From positions 1-47,051 of the forward strand of contig CAMYNR010000102.1 in NCBI GenBank assembly GCA_947259715.1: a stretch of 47,051 bases of DNA, written 5' to 3'. The notes under the pieces were generated by a model, which was not told where the DNA came from, ran no database searches, and saw only the letters and a program-made list of their open reading frames with translations. The position numbers and the translations under genes were made by a program. Source of the DNA: an uncultured Desulfuromonadales bacterium. GTDB lineage: Bacteria; Desulfobacterota; Desulfuromonadia; Desulfuromonadales; Geopsychrobacteraceae. Of the stretch, positions 1 to 8,159 are shown piece after piece (the stretch's first letter is position 1; every line of letters begins with the position of its first letter).

Positions 1-308
1 GTGCGCAGGTCGCCGTACCAGCTGACCCGGTCGGTGGCGGTATGGGTTTCGGTTTTATCGACCCGATCATTCATCTCCTCGAGTTCTTCGGAGAGTTCCG
101 CGACTGTTTCCTGCAACTCAGCAACGCTTGGAGCGGGCTTGGCTGTGGCTTGCTTGGCTTTGTTCTGTTCCGCCTGGCTGTTGAGTTTTTCGACCGTGGC
201 GGCCAGCTCGGCGATCTGCTTTTGCAGCTCTTCGAGGGTTGGCGCTGCCAGCAGGCTGTTCGGTACAAGCAACAGACCAAGCAAAAAGATGTGGGTTAAC
301 CTTATCAT
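1..308 (-). CDS. DUF3373-like outer-membrane protein, N-terminal part (runs off the window)
   Basis: Only the first 102 codons are present; the gene continues beyond base 1. The ATG at 308-306 follows a GGAGG about 10 nt upstream. The product starts with a short basic, hydrophobic signal peptide ending near LLAAP, then a heptad-like coiled coil (LEELQKQIAELAATVEKL, later VAELQETVAELSEELEEM), then TDRVSWYGDLR. A coiled coil followed by a WYGDLR-type beta-barrel entry is what I recall of DUF3373 proteins of Geobacter relatives, which are thought to be outer-membrane porin-like proteins. It lies 35 bp downstream of a secreted cytochrome, so the two are probably cotranscribed and may act together in periplasmic or outer-membrane electron transfer. 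The family call rests on the N-terminus only. Confidence 0.55.
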   Translation of the reverse strand, partial: MIRLTHIFLLGLLLVPNSLLAAPTLEELQKQIAELAATVEKLNSQAEQNKAKQATAKPAPSVAELQETVAELSEELEEMNDRVDKTETHTATDRVSWYGDLR

Positions 309-343
309 TTTGGGAATACCTCCAGGCGGTGTGCTGGTTTTGC

Positions 344-664
344 TCAGCCGCAGGTTTCGGGTTGGTCAGAATCGACTGCGTGGTCGAAAAGAAATTGGTT
401 GATATCGAGTAGTTCCTGTTCGGTCAATTCGCTCCAGGAATCGGGATTGTGCTTTTTCTTTTTGAAGTAACGTTCCCATTGAGACATGGTTTTTTCCAAG
501 GGCGTCAGGTTGCCCCCTTCGGCGCCTTCAACGTGGCAGGTTTTGCAGTTTTTCTTGAACAGATACTTGCCTTTGCGAGGGTTGCCACCTTCAACGGCCA
601 TTACGCTGGTGGAGCTGACCGCGAGGATCAACAGTCCGATCAGCAAGTGTTTTTGCATTTTCAT
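344..664 (-). CDS. small secreted monoheme c-type cytochrome
   Basis: 106 residues. The ATG at 664 is preceded by AAGGAG at about 8 nt, so the longer open frame starting at 763 is not used. The sequence shows a Sec signal peptide (KHLLIGLLILAVSSTSVMA), one haem-binding CKTCH motif near residue 43, and candidate distal methionines in the TPLEKTMSQWERYF segment. A Lys-rich stretch (FKKKKH) follows, and the C-terminus TEQELLDINQFLFDHA is typical of the last helix of class I cytochrome c. It should be a soluble periplasmic electron carrier. The DUF3373-like gene starts 35 bp downstream, which suggests a two-gene operon. The electron partner cannot be deduced. Confidence 0.85.
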   Translation of the reverse strand: MKMQKHLLIGLLILAVSSTSVMAVEGGNPRKGKYLFKKNCKTCHVEGAEGGNLTPLEKTMSQWERYFKKKKHNPDSWSELTEQELLDINQFLFDHAVDSDQPETCG

Positions 665-792
665 CTTTTTTCTCCTTCTTTGAATTGATGAGGCAGTACG
701 AGGCTTGGCGGCACTGTTGAGCTTGTCAGCGGCGAGGGACCTCGGGCAACGGCTCGCCGGCATGCCCCAAGCGGCTGTTATGGCCGGGAGCT

Positions 793-2622
793 CTACTGCG
801 TAGGTCTGCTATATTGATGACCGGGTTGCAGCGTGAAGTGAGAGAGTATTTCCTCCAGCCGAGCTGCTTGCGCAGAAAGTTCTTCACTGGTGGCTGCGCT
901 CTCTTCAGAGCTTGCCGTATTGTTTTGAATGACCTGATCGATGCGTTGTAAACCGATATTCATCTGCGAAACACCGATCGCCTGCTCTTTGTCTGCAGCG
1001 GCGATTTCATCGACCAGCGTGGACACCTTTTGCACTCCAGCCTGAATGGTCTTTAGTTCTTCAGCGGTTTCATTGGCGATTTGCGCGCCATTTTCAGTTT
1101 TTGCCACCGAGGCTTGAATCAATCCGGTGGTCTCGGCTGCGGCCATTGCACTGCGGCCGGCCAAATTTCTCACCTCTTCGGCAACCACGGCAAAGCCCTT
1201 GCCGTGCTGGCCCGCACGGGCCGCTTCGACCGCGGCATTTAGAGCTAGCAGGTTGGTTTGAAAGGCAATTTCATCGATTGCCTTGATGATCTTACTGATC
1301 CCCTGGCCAGATTCCCGGATTTCGACCATCGCGCTGACCATCTGCTGCATTTTTGCATCCCCCAACTCGGCGGCAGCTGTTGCCTCGTTGGAAACTTTTT
1401 GCGCGACCTCGGCATTATCCGCACTCAGCTGGATCTGTTTTTCCATATGATTCATCGACGCGCTAATCTCCTGCATCGAGGCTGCAGAAGAGCTGGCGCC
1501 ATCGGACAGCTGCTGGGCACTGTCGGCAACCTGGGAGCTGCCGCTGGCGATCTGGCCACTCATCATGAGGATTTCGGCCATCAATTCGCTGAGGCGGTCA
1601 GCCATTTGCCGCAAGGAGTTGCGAATCAGGTCATGTTCGCTGCGTGGTTGAATTTCAGTCTGGAAATTGCCATTGGCAAATTTTTGCATGGTGTCGGCAA
1701 TCTCATGCTCGAGTGTGTCGGCAAATTCGTTGAGAGCCCTGGCCATGGAGCCAAATTCATCTGCCCGATTGCCAAGGTTCAGGCGGGCGGAAACCTGCCC
1801 CTCCCCCAAAGACCGGGCCATATCGACGGTTGCCTGAAGCGGCTTTACCAGGCCGCGGGAGAAGATCCAGAAAATCACCACCAGCAGCACCAGGGTGACG
1901 AGAAAGACCGTACCCATAACTGCAGCTGCGTTGTCGGAGGTCGCCTGGAGGGTTTGACGTGCTTGTTCCGCCTGGCGGTCGGCATGCTCAGCTGCCTGCT
2001 GCATCTCTTTTGAGGCCTGGGCCACCTCGGCCAAACTTTTTTCGCTCAACTCCTCCAGATTGTGGGATATGAAGTAATACATCTTGGCCAGGGATAAGGT
2101 GATTTCGCCCTGACGTGCTTTAAACGCTTGGCGGTAATCCTTCACGGCAAAGAGATCAGGTAACTCAAACTCAAGCAGGGTGGAAATGTCGGCAAAATTG
2201 TCGATGGTGACCTCGGCCACGGACTTCTGTGTTCCTTCCACCAGGCGTTCACCACCGGGCGCCTGGTGAATGAGCGCCGCTTCGGTAATCAACTGTTGCG
2301 CGGCTGCCATGAGCTGCGCTTCAGTGATGCCTTTAAGCGGCCCGGTGACGACCTGGTCCATAAGTTCTATCAGCCGCCGATTCAGGTTGCCGAGCTGGCG
2401 GGCTCGGGATTCACTGGTCAGAGCCTGGTCGAAGGAGCCAAGCAATTGCTTGCGGACTTCAGCATCCTGGCTTTGATTGAAAAGTGCGCTCTGGGCAATC
2501 TTCTGCGTCGCCTGGTAGCTGATCCCACCAAAGACCAGCAGTCCGCAAAAAATCAAAACACCGATCAGGCCGATTTTATGGGCGATTTTCAGGCTGAAAA
2601 CTTTGTTGCTTGCGAAATTCAT
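793..2622 (-). CDS. methyl-accepting chemotaxis protein
   Basis: About 609 residues. Two ATGs three codons apart (2631 and 2622) are both possible; GGGGAG and TAGGAG lie upstream. Numbering from 2631, TM1 covers about residues 20-36, a mainly helical periplasmic domain follows to about 235, TM2 is about 237-257, and a HAMP domain follows (about 258-312). The C-terminal half is a cytoplasmic signalling domain with the conserved hairpin tip ([21 protein letters not shown], then [15 protein letters not shown]). The four-helix periplasmic domain suggests a small-molecule or redox ligand, but no haem or flavin motif is visible. There is no C-terminal CheR-binding pentapeptide. No che genes adjoin it. 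It would signal to CheA/CheW elsewhere. It is probably monocistronic, being separated from the cytochrome genes on both sides. Confidence 0.93.
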   Translation of the reverse strand: MNFASNKVFSLKIAHKIGLIGVLIFCGLLVFGGISYQATQKIAQSALFNQSQDAEVRKQLLGSFDQALTSESRARQLGNLNRRLIELMDQVVTGPLKGITEAQLMAAAQQLITEAALIHQAPGGERLVEGTQKSVAEVTIDNFADISTLLEFELPDLFAVKDYRQAFKARQGEITLSLAKMYYFISHNLEELSEKSLAEVAQASKEMQQAAEHADRQAEQARQTLQATSDNAAAVMGTVFLVTLVLLVVIFWIFSRGLVKPLQATVDMARSLGEGQVSARLNLGNRADEFGSMARALNEFADTLEHEIADTMQKFANGNFQTEIQPRSEHDLIRNSLRQMADRLSELMAEILMMSGQIASGSSQVADSAQQLSDGASSSAASMQEISASMNHMEKQIQLSADNAEVAQKVSNEATAAAELGDAKMQQMVSAMVEIRESGQGISKIIKAIDEIAFQTNLLALNAAVEAARAGQHGKGFAVVAEEVRNLAGRSAMAAAETTGLIQASVAKTENGAQIANETAEELKTIQAGVQKVSTLVDEIAAADKEQAIGVSQMNIGLQRIDQVIQNNTASSEESAATSEELSAQAARLEEILSHFTLQPGHQYSRPTQ

Positions 2623-3061
2623 TGTTCCCATCGACTCCTACTCCCCACCCCTCGTGCAATTAGTTTGGGCAAATGATTAATCTCACATCTTTTGTGTGGA
2701 ATCAATAAAAAAATAAAAGATATTAATGTTTGGCAGGGGTGAAAAATTTTCTGAATTTTTCCGAGGGAAAAGAAAAACCACAATATTACAATTACTTATA
2801 GGGAGTTGTGGCGATTTTTAGTAATTCCCGCCTCCATAAAAAAAGTTAATGGTTTTACATGTTTGGTTTTTATGATCAGATTTTTTTCCAAAGCCATGCT
2901 CCTCAAATTCCCTATTGACTTATGTAATTATTTGGCATAGAGATTAGCCTGAGAAGATAAAAAAAAACAAATGTTGGCTGTGGCGAGGGCCTGAATCGGA
3001 CCGAAAGGTATCCACAGATTGTTCTTCGCGGGGCCCAAAAGGAATGGATCGGAGGTTTCCA
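2623..3061. other. AT-rich divergent intergenic region, no gene seen
   Basis: This 440-bp gap separates the leftward chemotaxis receptor from the rightward octaheme cytochrome. The part from about 2690 to 2950 is much more AT-rich than the genes around it, with A and T tracts. No open frame with a ribosome binding site was found. Promoters for both flanking genes must lie here. I looked for a GEMM-type riboswitch, common before cytochrome genes in this group, and did not find its conserved core. Confidence 0.6.
2915..2943 (+). promoter_or_regulatory. possible sigma-70 promoter for the octaheme cytochrome
   Basis: TTGACT at 2915-2920 and TAGAGA at 2938-2943 are separated by 17 bp and point toward the cytochrome gene at 3062. 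The -35 box is good and the -10 box is poor, so this is a weak prediction. Confidence 0.3.
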
Positions 3062-4447
3062 ATGCGAGGTTCATGCGGGACGGGCATAATTTTTCTCCTG
3101 GTTTTTCTACCCCTGGCTGTTTGCGCCGCTCCGGCAAATAGCCACAAAGAATTCTTTTCTGAGCCCTTCAGCAGCGGCCCCGAAGTGACCAAGGCCTGCC
3201 TTAAATGCCACGAGGAAGCGGCCGAGGAGGTGATGCAGACCAGCCATTGGACCTGGCTGAACGAGCAGGTTATTGAGGGTAAGCTGGTCAAGGCGGGCAA
3301 AAAGAACACCTTTAACAACTACTGTACGCAGATCGTCGCCAACCAGGCATCCTGCACCCGCTGTCATGCCGGCTATGGCTATGTCGATGGCAGTTTCGAT
3401 TTCAGCGACCGAACCAAGGTGGATTGCCTGGTTTGCCACGATACGACCGGAACCTATCTGAAATCAGACCCGGGCGGCAAAGTCTTTAAAACCGTCAATC
3501 TGCTCCGGGTGGCGCAAAATGTCGGCCAGCCGGTGCGTGACAACTGTGGCAGCTGCCACTTTTTCGGTGGCGGAGGCGATGCGGTCAAGCATGGCGATCT
3601 TGACTCATCGATCGCCTATCCGGAAAAAAGCGTTGATGTCCACATGGGGTTGGATGGAGAGGATTTTACCTGCCAGACCTGTCACGTCACTCATGGCCAT
3701 CAGATCCCCGGCAATTCCCTCGGCGTATCTCCCGGCGCCTCCAGTCAGTTGAGCTGTGAAGATTGTCACAGCGCAAAACCGCACCAGGAATCTTTGCTGA
3801 ACACGCATGTCTCGGCGGTCGCCTGCCAGACCTGCCACATTCCATTCTTTGCTAAAGAGATCCCGACCAAAACCTGGTGGGACTGGTCAACGGCCGGCGA
3901 CCCTGAGCGCAACATTGTCAAAGATAAACATGGCAAACCCCTCTATGTGCAGAAAAAGGGCGACATGAAGTACGGCAAAATGGTCACCCCGGAATACGCC
4001 TGGTTCGAATCGGGTAAGGCGGTGAATTATGTTCGTGGCCAGAAAATAGAAGATGTCAGCAAGGTGTTGACTGTTGCCGGACCAACCTCAATCAGGGCTG
4101 ATAAAGGTGCCCGGATCTACCCCTTTAAGCTGATGGGTGGCAAACAAACCTACGACCCGGTTAACAAGACCCTGCTGGTGGTCAAGCAAATCGGTGAGGA
4201 TGGTTTCTGGCAGACCTTTGATTGGCAGAAATCAGCAAAAATCGGCATGCTGGAAGCGGGTCTGCCCTTCAGCGGCCAAGTTGAATTTATCGAAACCCGC
4301 ATGTTCTGGCGCATCAATCATATGGTTTCCGAAGCGGCCGAGGCGCTGAACTGCCTGGATTGTCATGGTGATAAGGGACGATTGGACTGGTCTTCTCTGG
4401 GCTATCCGGGGGATCCGATGCTGAATAACGAGTGGGCCAGGGATTGA
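3062..4447 (+). CDS. secreted octaheme c-type cytochrome, tetrathionate reductase family
   Basis: 461 residues. GGAGG at 3051-3055 places the start at the ATG at 3062, not the upstream ATG at 3044. A signal peptide (IIFLLVFLPLAVCAA) is followed by eight CXXCH motifs: CLKCH (46-50), CTRCH, CLVCH, CGSCH, CTCQ-type CQTCH, CEDCH, CQTCH and, far downstream near the end, CLDCH. Eight haems, a long haem-free stretch before the last motif and a length near 460 fit the octaheme tetrathionate reductase (OTR) family known from Shewanella. Those enzymes reduce tetrathionate, nitrite or hydroxylamine in vitro, and the physiological substrate is uncertain. The protein should be periplasmic. It stands alone, with no quinol dehydrogenase gene next to it, and a strong hairpin follows the stop codon. 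Confidence 0.88.
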   Translation: MRGSCGTGIIFLLVFLPLAVCAAPANSHKEFFSEPFSSGPEVTKACLKCHEEAAEEVMQTSHWTWLNEQVIEGKLVKAGKKNTFNNYCTQIVANQASCTRCHAGYGYVDGSFDFSDRTKVDCLVCHDTTGTYLKSDPGGKVFKTVNLLRVAQNVGQPVRDNCGSCHFFGGGGDAVKHGDLDSSIAYPEKSVDVHMGLDGEDFTCQTCHVTHGHQIPGNSLGVSPGASSQLSCEDCHSAKPHQESLLNTHVSAVACQTCHIPFFAKEIPTKTWWDWSTAGDPERNIVKDKHGKPLYVQKKGDMKYGKMVTPEYAWFESGKAVNYVRGQKIEDVSKVLTVAGPTSIRADKGARIYPFKLMGGKQTYDPVNKTLLVVKQIGEDGFWQTFDWQKSAKIGMLEAGLPFSGQVEFIETRMFWRINHMVSEAAEALNCLDCHGDKGRLDWSSLGYPGDPMLNNEWARD

Positions 4448-4488
4448 CCGCGTGATCGCCTCTCTCCCTGATGATTGAGTCTTTTCCA

Positions 4489-4523
4489 GGCCGAGGTCAG
4501 CTGCCAATATGCTGGCCTCGGCC
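4489..4523 (+). terminator. GC-rich hairpin after the octaheme cytochrome
   Basis: Thirteen-base arms at 4489-4501 (GGCCGAGGTCAGC) and 4511-4523 pair with a single G-T mismatch across a 9-nt loop. It starts 41 nt past the stop codon. There is no U tract, so it may be a 3' stabilising hairpin instead of an intrinsic terminator. Confidence 0.5.
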
Positions 4524-4693
4524 CTTATCCAAGGGACCAGCAGGAGCTGGCGCGATGGGCTGATATTTCGGCTTCAGCAAAAAAATTAGCACTTCCGAGG
4601 TTGCCGCGGCATCGCCATTGATCTCAGTAAGTCTTTTCGGATTTATCATCAAAAAAATTCTTTTTGAAGGCTTCCCAAAAGCCTAGTGTTAGC

Positions 4694-4763
4694 CACAAAG
4701 ACACTAAGCCACCAAGAACGAGAAATGGCTAGCTATTTCATTGTTGTCCTTAGTGTCTTTGTG
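4694..4763. repeat. inverted repeat with perfect 15-bp arms
   Basis: CACAAAGACACTAAG at 4694-4708 is the exact reverse complement of CTTAGTGTCTTTGTG at 4749-4763. Both arms are followed by similar CCAAG/CTTGG and GGTGGC flanks, so the homology extends past the perfect part. The loop is 40 nt. It sits in a 360-bp gene-free gap between convergent genes. Arms built from CTTnGTG-like units resemble repeats dispersed in many bacterial genomes, but that is from memory and unchecked. Confidence 0.7.
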
Positions 4764-4807
4764 ACTTGGTGGCAAAAACCTTTGGTTGGGTCATAGGCCC
4801 GAATTTT

Positions 4808-5746
4808 TTAATGGTGTCCGAGCAAGGCTTGTCTGAGAGGTTTTTTTGAGGCGAGGCAGATCTTGATCACTTCAAAGACAATGACAGTTGTATAACTCAC
4901 CGCCAGCCAGACAACGATCTCTTCCAGCGGCAAGCCGTGCCAGGCGTCGATATAGATGCCGATCATCGCCTTGTGCTGAAACCCCCACCATTGATAGGGC
5001 AGAGCCAGGGTGACCTCCCAGAGCAGGCTGATCAACACGATGATCAGCAGGGTGAAACTAAAGGCGCGCCAGTTGATAAAGTCTTTGACGCAGTGGTAAA
5101 AACCCGCCGAAGGCAGCAGGGCGACCAGGGTCAGATAGATAAAGTACCAGGGGAAGCCTGGCTCGCCGGAGAGGTAGATTTTATAGCCCGCTGCAGCGGC
5201 TATCAAGAATGCCCCAAGAATCAATGACGCAGGATGGAACCTGAGGATCTTTTCGACCTTGTGTGACTGGCTTTGGTAGTCCGGAACGTTGTAGCGCGCA
5301 AACCAATACTCATCCCCCCAGACATAAATAAGCAACACCAGAATAAAGCCGGTGAGGTAGAAGACCAACTCTTCAATCGGGATGCGACCATTGACGGCCG
5401 GCAAGGTGATACCCAAGACCGCCTGGTGATTTTGAAACAGGAAAAAGGTATTTCCGAAGAGCAGATCGAGGATCACGCCCAATGGAAAAAGCAGCGCTAC
5501 GGTCAAGTTGAAGGCTTTTTTTTGAAAGGTAATCTCCGGGTTGCGGAAAAACCACCAGCCGATAGCGAACATGGGAAAAATGAACAGGCTCAGGCTGATG
5601 GTATAGCCCAGGGGGGTGGGGTTGGCTGAGGTGACAACCAGTTCGCCTGGCGCGCTCACGGTCTGCAGGGTCAAGGCCGCCGGAATGACCAGAGCGCAGA
5701 TCAGGTAGAAGACCACAGCTGCCTCTTTGCTACGCCATCTTTTCAT
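4808..5746 (-). CDS. lycopene-cyclase-domain-like integral membrane protein
   Basis: 312 residues with about eight hydrophobic membrane segments. Two copies of a P-x-E-E motif lie at matching places in two half-proteins: IPIEELVFYL near residue 125 and LPLEEIVVWL near residue 275. Duplicated PxEExxF motifs in a small polytopic protein are the mark of the CrtYc/CrtYd (heterodimeric-type, TIGR03462) lycopene cyclase domain, and here the two halves would be fused. In that family the acidic pair protonates lycopene to close the beta-ionone ring. No other carotenoid gene is visible, so the substrate could be another polyprenoid. The start ATG at 5746 has only a weak ribosome binding site. It is in the same orientation as the DUF2520 gene upstream, separated by 136 bp, so it may have its own promoter. 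Confidence 0.6.
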   Translation of the reverse strand: MKRWRSKEAAVVFYLICALVIPAALTLQTVSAPGELVVTSANPTPLGYTISLSLFIFPMFAIGWWFFRNPEITFQKKAFNLTVALLFPLGVILDLLFGNTFFLFQNHQAVLGITLPAVNGRIPIEELVFYLTGFILVLLIYVWGDEYWFARYNVPDYQSQSHKVEKILRFHPASLILGAFLIAAAAGYKIYLSGEPGFPWYFIYLTLVALLPSAGFYHCVKDFINWRAFSFTLLIIVLISLLWEVTLALPYQWWGFQHKAMIGIYIDAWHGLPLEEIVVWLAVSYTTVIVFEVIKICLASKKPLRQALLGHH

Positions 5747-5882
5747 CTCACCAGCCCTTCATGATTGTATTCTGGCGGATCTTCGCATGTGTTTATAGAT
5801 TAACACCAGGAACGGCGGTCCGCATTCAGCTGGACTGGTTATGGACTGCTCTTCTTCTATATTTCTGCCGGAACCCGAAAAC

Positions 5883-6758
5883 TCACTCATCTCTTAGCAG
5901 TCTACTAAACTGCTCAGCTTTTACCAATTCCAGGCGACCTGAGCGCTTGGCCAGTTGGACTGTCTTTTCCCCCAGCAAACGGTAGAGCGGCAGGCTGTTT
6001 GGCGCGGCCTCTTGGAGCGAGCGCAAGTGCTTTTCCACGGTGCCACTGTCGCCGCGCACCAGCGGGCCGGTCAATCCAGCTTCGGGGCCGAGCTTGACCG
6101 TGTTGTCGAGGGTCGCCTGCAGCAGCGGCAGCAAAAGGGACAGCGCCTTACCTTCGGGAATGCCACATTCCTGCAACAGTTCGCGGGCGGTATCGAGCAG
6201 GGTGACCAGGTAATTCGAGGCGATGCAGGCGCTGGCATGGTAAAGGGCCTTTTTGTCGCTGGCGATGGCAAAAGGGCGTCCGTCAATTGCGTTTACCAGC
6301 TGCGTTGCCAGTGGCAGGGCCGTCCGGTCGCCTTCGATGGCACAGGGGCAGCCAGCCAGGTTTTGCACCGCCAGCTCACGGCTGGCGAAGGGCAGCAGGG
6401 GGTGCAGGGAGAGCAGCTGCGCCTCTGAGCCAGCGGTGCGCATCAGCTCGGCGCCATGCAAGCCGCTGAAGTGGAGCAGGGCCTGCCGGGCCGAGAGCTT
6501 TTGTTGCTGTTGGAGCTTTTGCGCCAGGCTTTGGATCTGATCGTCCGGAACCGCCAGCAGGAGGATGTCCGCGCCTGCGAAGGAGCTTAACTCCTGGCTC
6601 GCCAACGACTCAGCGCAGCCGATAAAGCGACAGGCTTCTTCTGCCCGGCTCTGGGCGCGACTGATCACCGCCCGAAACGGGTATCCGGCCTGAAACAGCC
6701 GGCGGCTCACCGCGCAGCCGACCTTGCCCGGGCCGATCAGTGCGATGGAGGGCTTCAT
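5883..6758 (-). CDS. Rossmann-fold NAD(P)-dependent protein with DUF2520 domain
   Basis: 291 residues. The N-terminus IALIGPGKVGCAVSRRL carries the glycine-rich dinucleotide-binding loop, with AVISRAQSRAEEA after beta-strand 2. The middle has the LLLAVPDDQIQSLA strand typical of F420/NADP oxidoreductase-like folds. The C-terminal half is helical (ALYHASACIASNYLVTLLDTA, then GLTGPLVRGD), which matches DUF2520 as I recall it. Relatives are often annotated as ketopantoate-reductase-like or of unknown function; the reaction is not established. Its ATG overlaps the stop codon of the FAA-hydrolase gene (ATGA), which implies translational coupling and a shared, perhaps catabolic, pathway. Confidence 0.8.
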   Translation of the reverse strand: MKPSIALIGPGKVGCAVSRRLFQAGYPFRAVISRAQSRAEEACRFIGCAESLASQELSSFAGADILLLAVPDDQIQSLAQKLQQQQKLSARQALLHFSGLHGAELMRTAGSEAQLLSLHPLLPFASRELAVQNLAGCPCAIEGDRTALPLATQLVNAIDGRPFAIASDKKALYHASACIASNYLVTLLDTARELLQECGIPEGKALSLLLPLLQATLDNTVKLGPEAGLTGPLVRGDSGTVEKHLRSLQEAAPNSLPLYRLLGEKTVQLAKRSGRLELVKAEQFSRLLRDE

Positions 6759-7411
6759 GCCACGCTGACCCGCAAACTGCCGACCTGTTCAATCTCGCCA
6801 TAGAGTTGGTCGCCGCTTTTGATCCGGCTGACCCCGGCCGGGGTGCCGGTGAGGATGATGTCACCCGGCTCCAGGCGATAGTATTTTGAGACTTCGGCGA
6901 TGATCTGCTCTATCGAGCGCATCATCTGTGCCGTGCTGCCGTCCTGGCGGACTTCGTCATTAACCTTCAGCATCAGGCGAATATTGTTCGGGTTTTTTAC
7001 CTGTTCAGCGGCAGTGAAGGCGGAGAGGGGGCATGAGGTGTCAAAGCCTTTGGCGATCTCCCAGGGCAGGCCCTTTCCTTTCAGCTCAGCCTGCAGATCC
7101 CGCAGGGTCAGGTCAAGGGCGACCCCATAGCCGGCGACATACTGGAGGGCATCGGCTTCAGGAATGTTTTTCCCGGTGTTGCCGATCAGCAGGGCCAATT
7201 CAAGTTCGTGATGGCAGTCATCCGAATAGTCTGGGATTTGGATTTTTCCGCCATCGGCTATGATACTGCTGGCCGGCTTGCAGAAAATCACCGCACGGTC
7301 GGGCACCTGATTGCCGAGCTCACGGATATGATCGAGGTAGTTGCGTCCGAGGCAGATAATTTTACCAACAGAAAAACTTTTGTCGCTGTCCTTGATGTTG
7401 ACCTGATGCAT
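6755..7411 (-). CDS. fumarylacetoacetate-hydrolase family protein
   Basis: 218 residues from the ATG at 7411, which follows CAGGAGG by about 6 nt; the open frame continues upstream but without a better start. The fold is recognised by GKIICLGRNYLDHI near the N-terminus, the metal-binding acidic set HHELELALLIG, then the GYGVALDLTLRDLQ and KGFDTSCPLS segments and the closing PGDIILTGTPAGVSRIKSGD. FAH-family enzymes use Mg or Ca to cleave C-C bonds of acylpyruvates, hydrate 2-hydroxydienoates or decarboxylate oxaloacetate. Members of this short type are often acylpyruvases or oxaloacetate tautomerase/decarboxylases. It is the first gene of the pair with the DUF2520 protein and lies 38 bp after the TRIC-like channel gene. 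Confidence 0.88.
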   Translation of the reverse strand: MHQVNIKDSDKSFSVGKIICLGRNYLDHIRELGNQVPDRAVIFCKPASSIIADGGKIQIPDYSDDCHHELELALLIGNTGKNIPEADALQYVAGYGVALDLTLRDLQAELKGKGLPWEIAKGFDTSCPLSAFTAAEQVKNPNNIRLMLKVNDEVRQDGSTAQMMRSIEQIIAEVSKYYRLEPGDIILTGTPAGVSRIKSGDQLYGEIEQVGSLRVSVA

Positions 7412-7449
7412 CTCTTTTCCTCCTGAAAAAAATCGTTGGCAGAAACTAG

Positions 7450-8052
7450 CTATTCCGCTTTCGGCAAAGACCAATTATAACGGATGGCAAGCAGCCGCAA
7501 AGTGATGACGCTGATCGCCGTCAGTAAAAAATTGAGCTGATTCGGCACCGCTAATGCGTGCAGCAGAACCATCAGGGTGCCGCCGAAGATGCAGGCCGAG
7601 GCATAGATTTCGCGCCGCATAATCAGCGGGATTTCGTTTGAGAGCACGTCACGGATGACGCCGCCGGCTGTACCGGTCATCGCCCCGAGCAGCACCGCGC
7701 CAACCGGACCGATGGAAAAGCTGAGCGCCTTGCCGGTGCCGATGACGACAAAGGTGCCCAGGCCAATTGCGTCGAAATAGAGCAGGGGATTCTCTATCTT
7801 TGGGAAAAAGCGGTGGGCCAGAAAAACCAGCAGAGAGATGGCCAGGGGCAGCCAGAGATAGATTTCGTTCTGCAGGCAAAAGGGCGGCAGGTCGCCGAGC
7901 AGCAGGTCGCGCAGCGTACCCCCGCCGATGGCGGTGACCAGCCCCAGGACCAGCACGCCGAACAGGTCCATGTTGTGCCGGACTCCTGCCCAGGCTCCGG
8001 AAGCGGCGAAGGCGGCGGTGCCGATCAGGTCGAGGAAATAGAGCAGATTCAT
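7450..8052 (-). CDS. trimeric intracellular cation channel (TRIC, UPF0126) family membrane protein
   Basis: 200 residues from the ATG at 8052; the frame is open to a TTG at 8088, near a GGAG, so the start is uncertain. The protein is a tandem duplication of a three-helix unit. Each half has a glycine-rich kink followed by an RD signature (GLVTAIGGGTLRDLLLG and GAMTGTAGGVIRDVLSNEIP), with about seven membrane segments in total. This is the bacterial YicG/UPF0126 family, shown structurally to form trimeric K+-permeable or related channels; its physiological role in bacteria is unclear. It is probably the first gene of the leftward run with the FAA-hydrolase and DUF2520 genes. The rhomboid gene diverges on the other side. 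Confidence 0.9.
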   Translation of the reverse strand: MNLLYFLDLIGTAAFAASGAWAGVRHNMDLFGVLVLGLVTAIGGGTLRDLLLGDLPPFCLQNEIYLWLPLAISLLVFLAHRFFPKIENPLLYFDAIGLGTFVVIGTGKALSFSIGPVGAVLLGAMTGTAGGVIRDVLSNEIPLIMRREIYASACIFGGTLMVLLHALAVPNQLNFLLTAISVITLRLLAIRYNWSLPKAE

Positions 8053-8159
8053 GATCGGAAGATAGCGGTTTTCTCCAATTAATTGCAAGGTTTGTCGGTG
8101 CTGGTTTGTGCATTAACCCTGTGCTAGTATGAGCCGATCACCATTTCGACAGGCTGCCG

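Noticed and set aside
1258-2013. 251-codon open frame opposite the chemotaxis receptor
   Set aside because: Composition follows the antisense of the receptor coding strand; no family features or start signal.
2944-3061. Possible GEMM (cyclic dinucleotide) riboswitch before the octaheme cytochrome
   Set aside because: A CTGTGG/CCACAG stem and a GAAA loop are present, but the conserved GGCAAA and GACGCAAAGCC core elements are missing.
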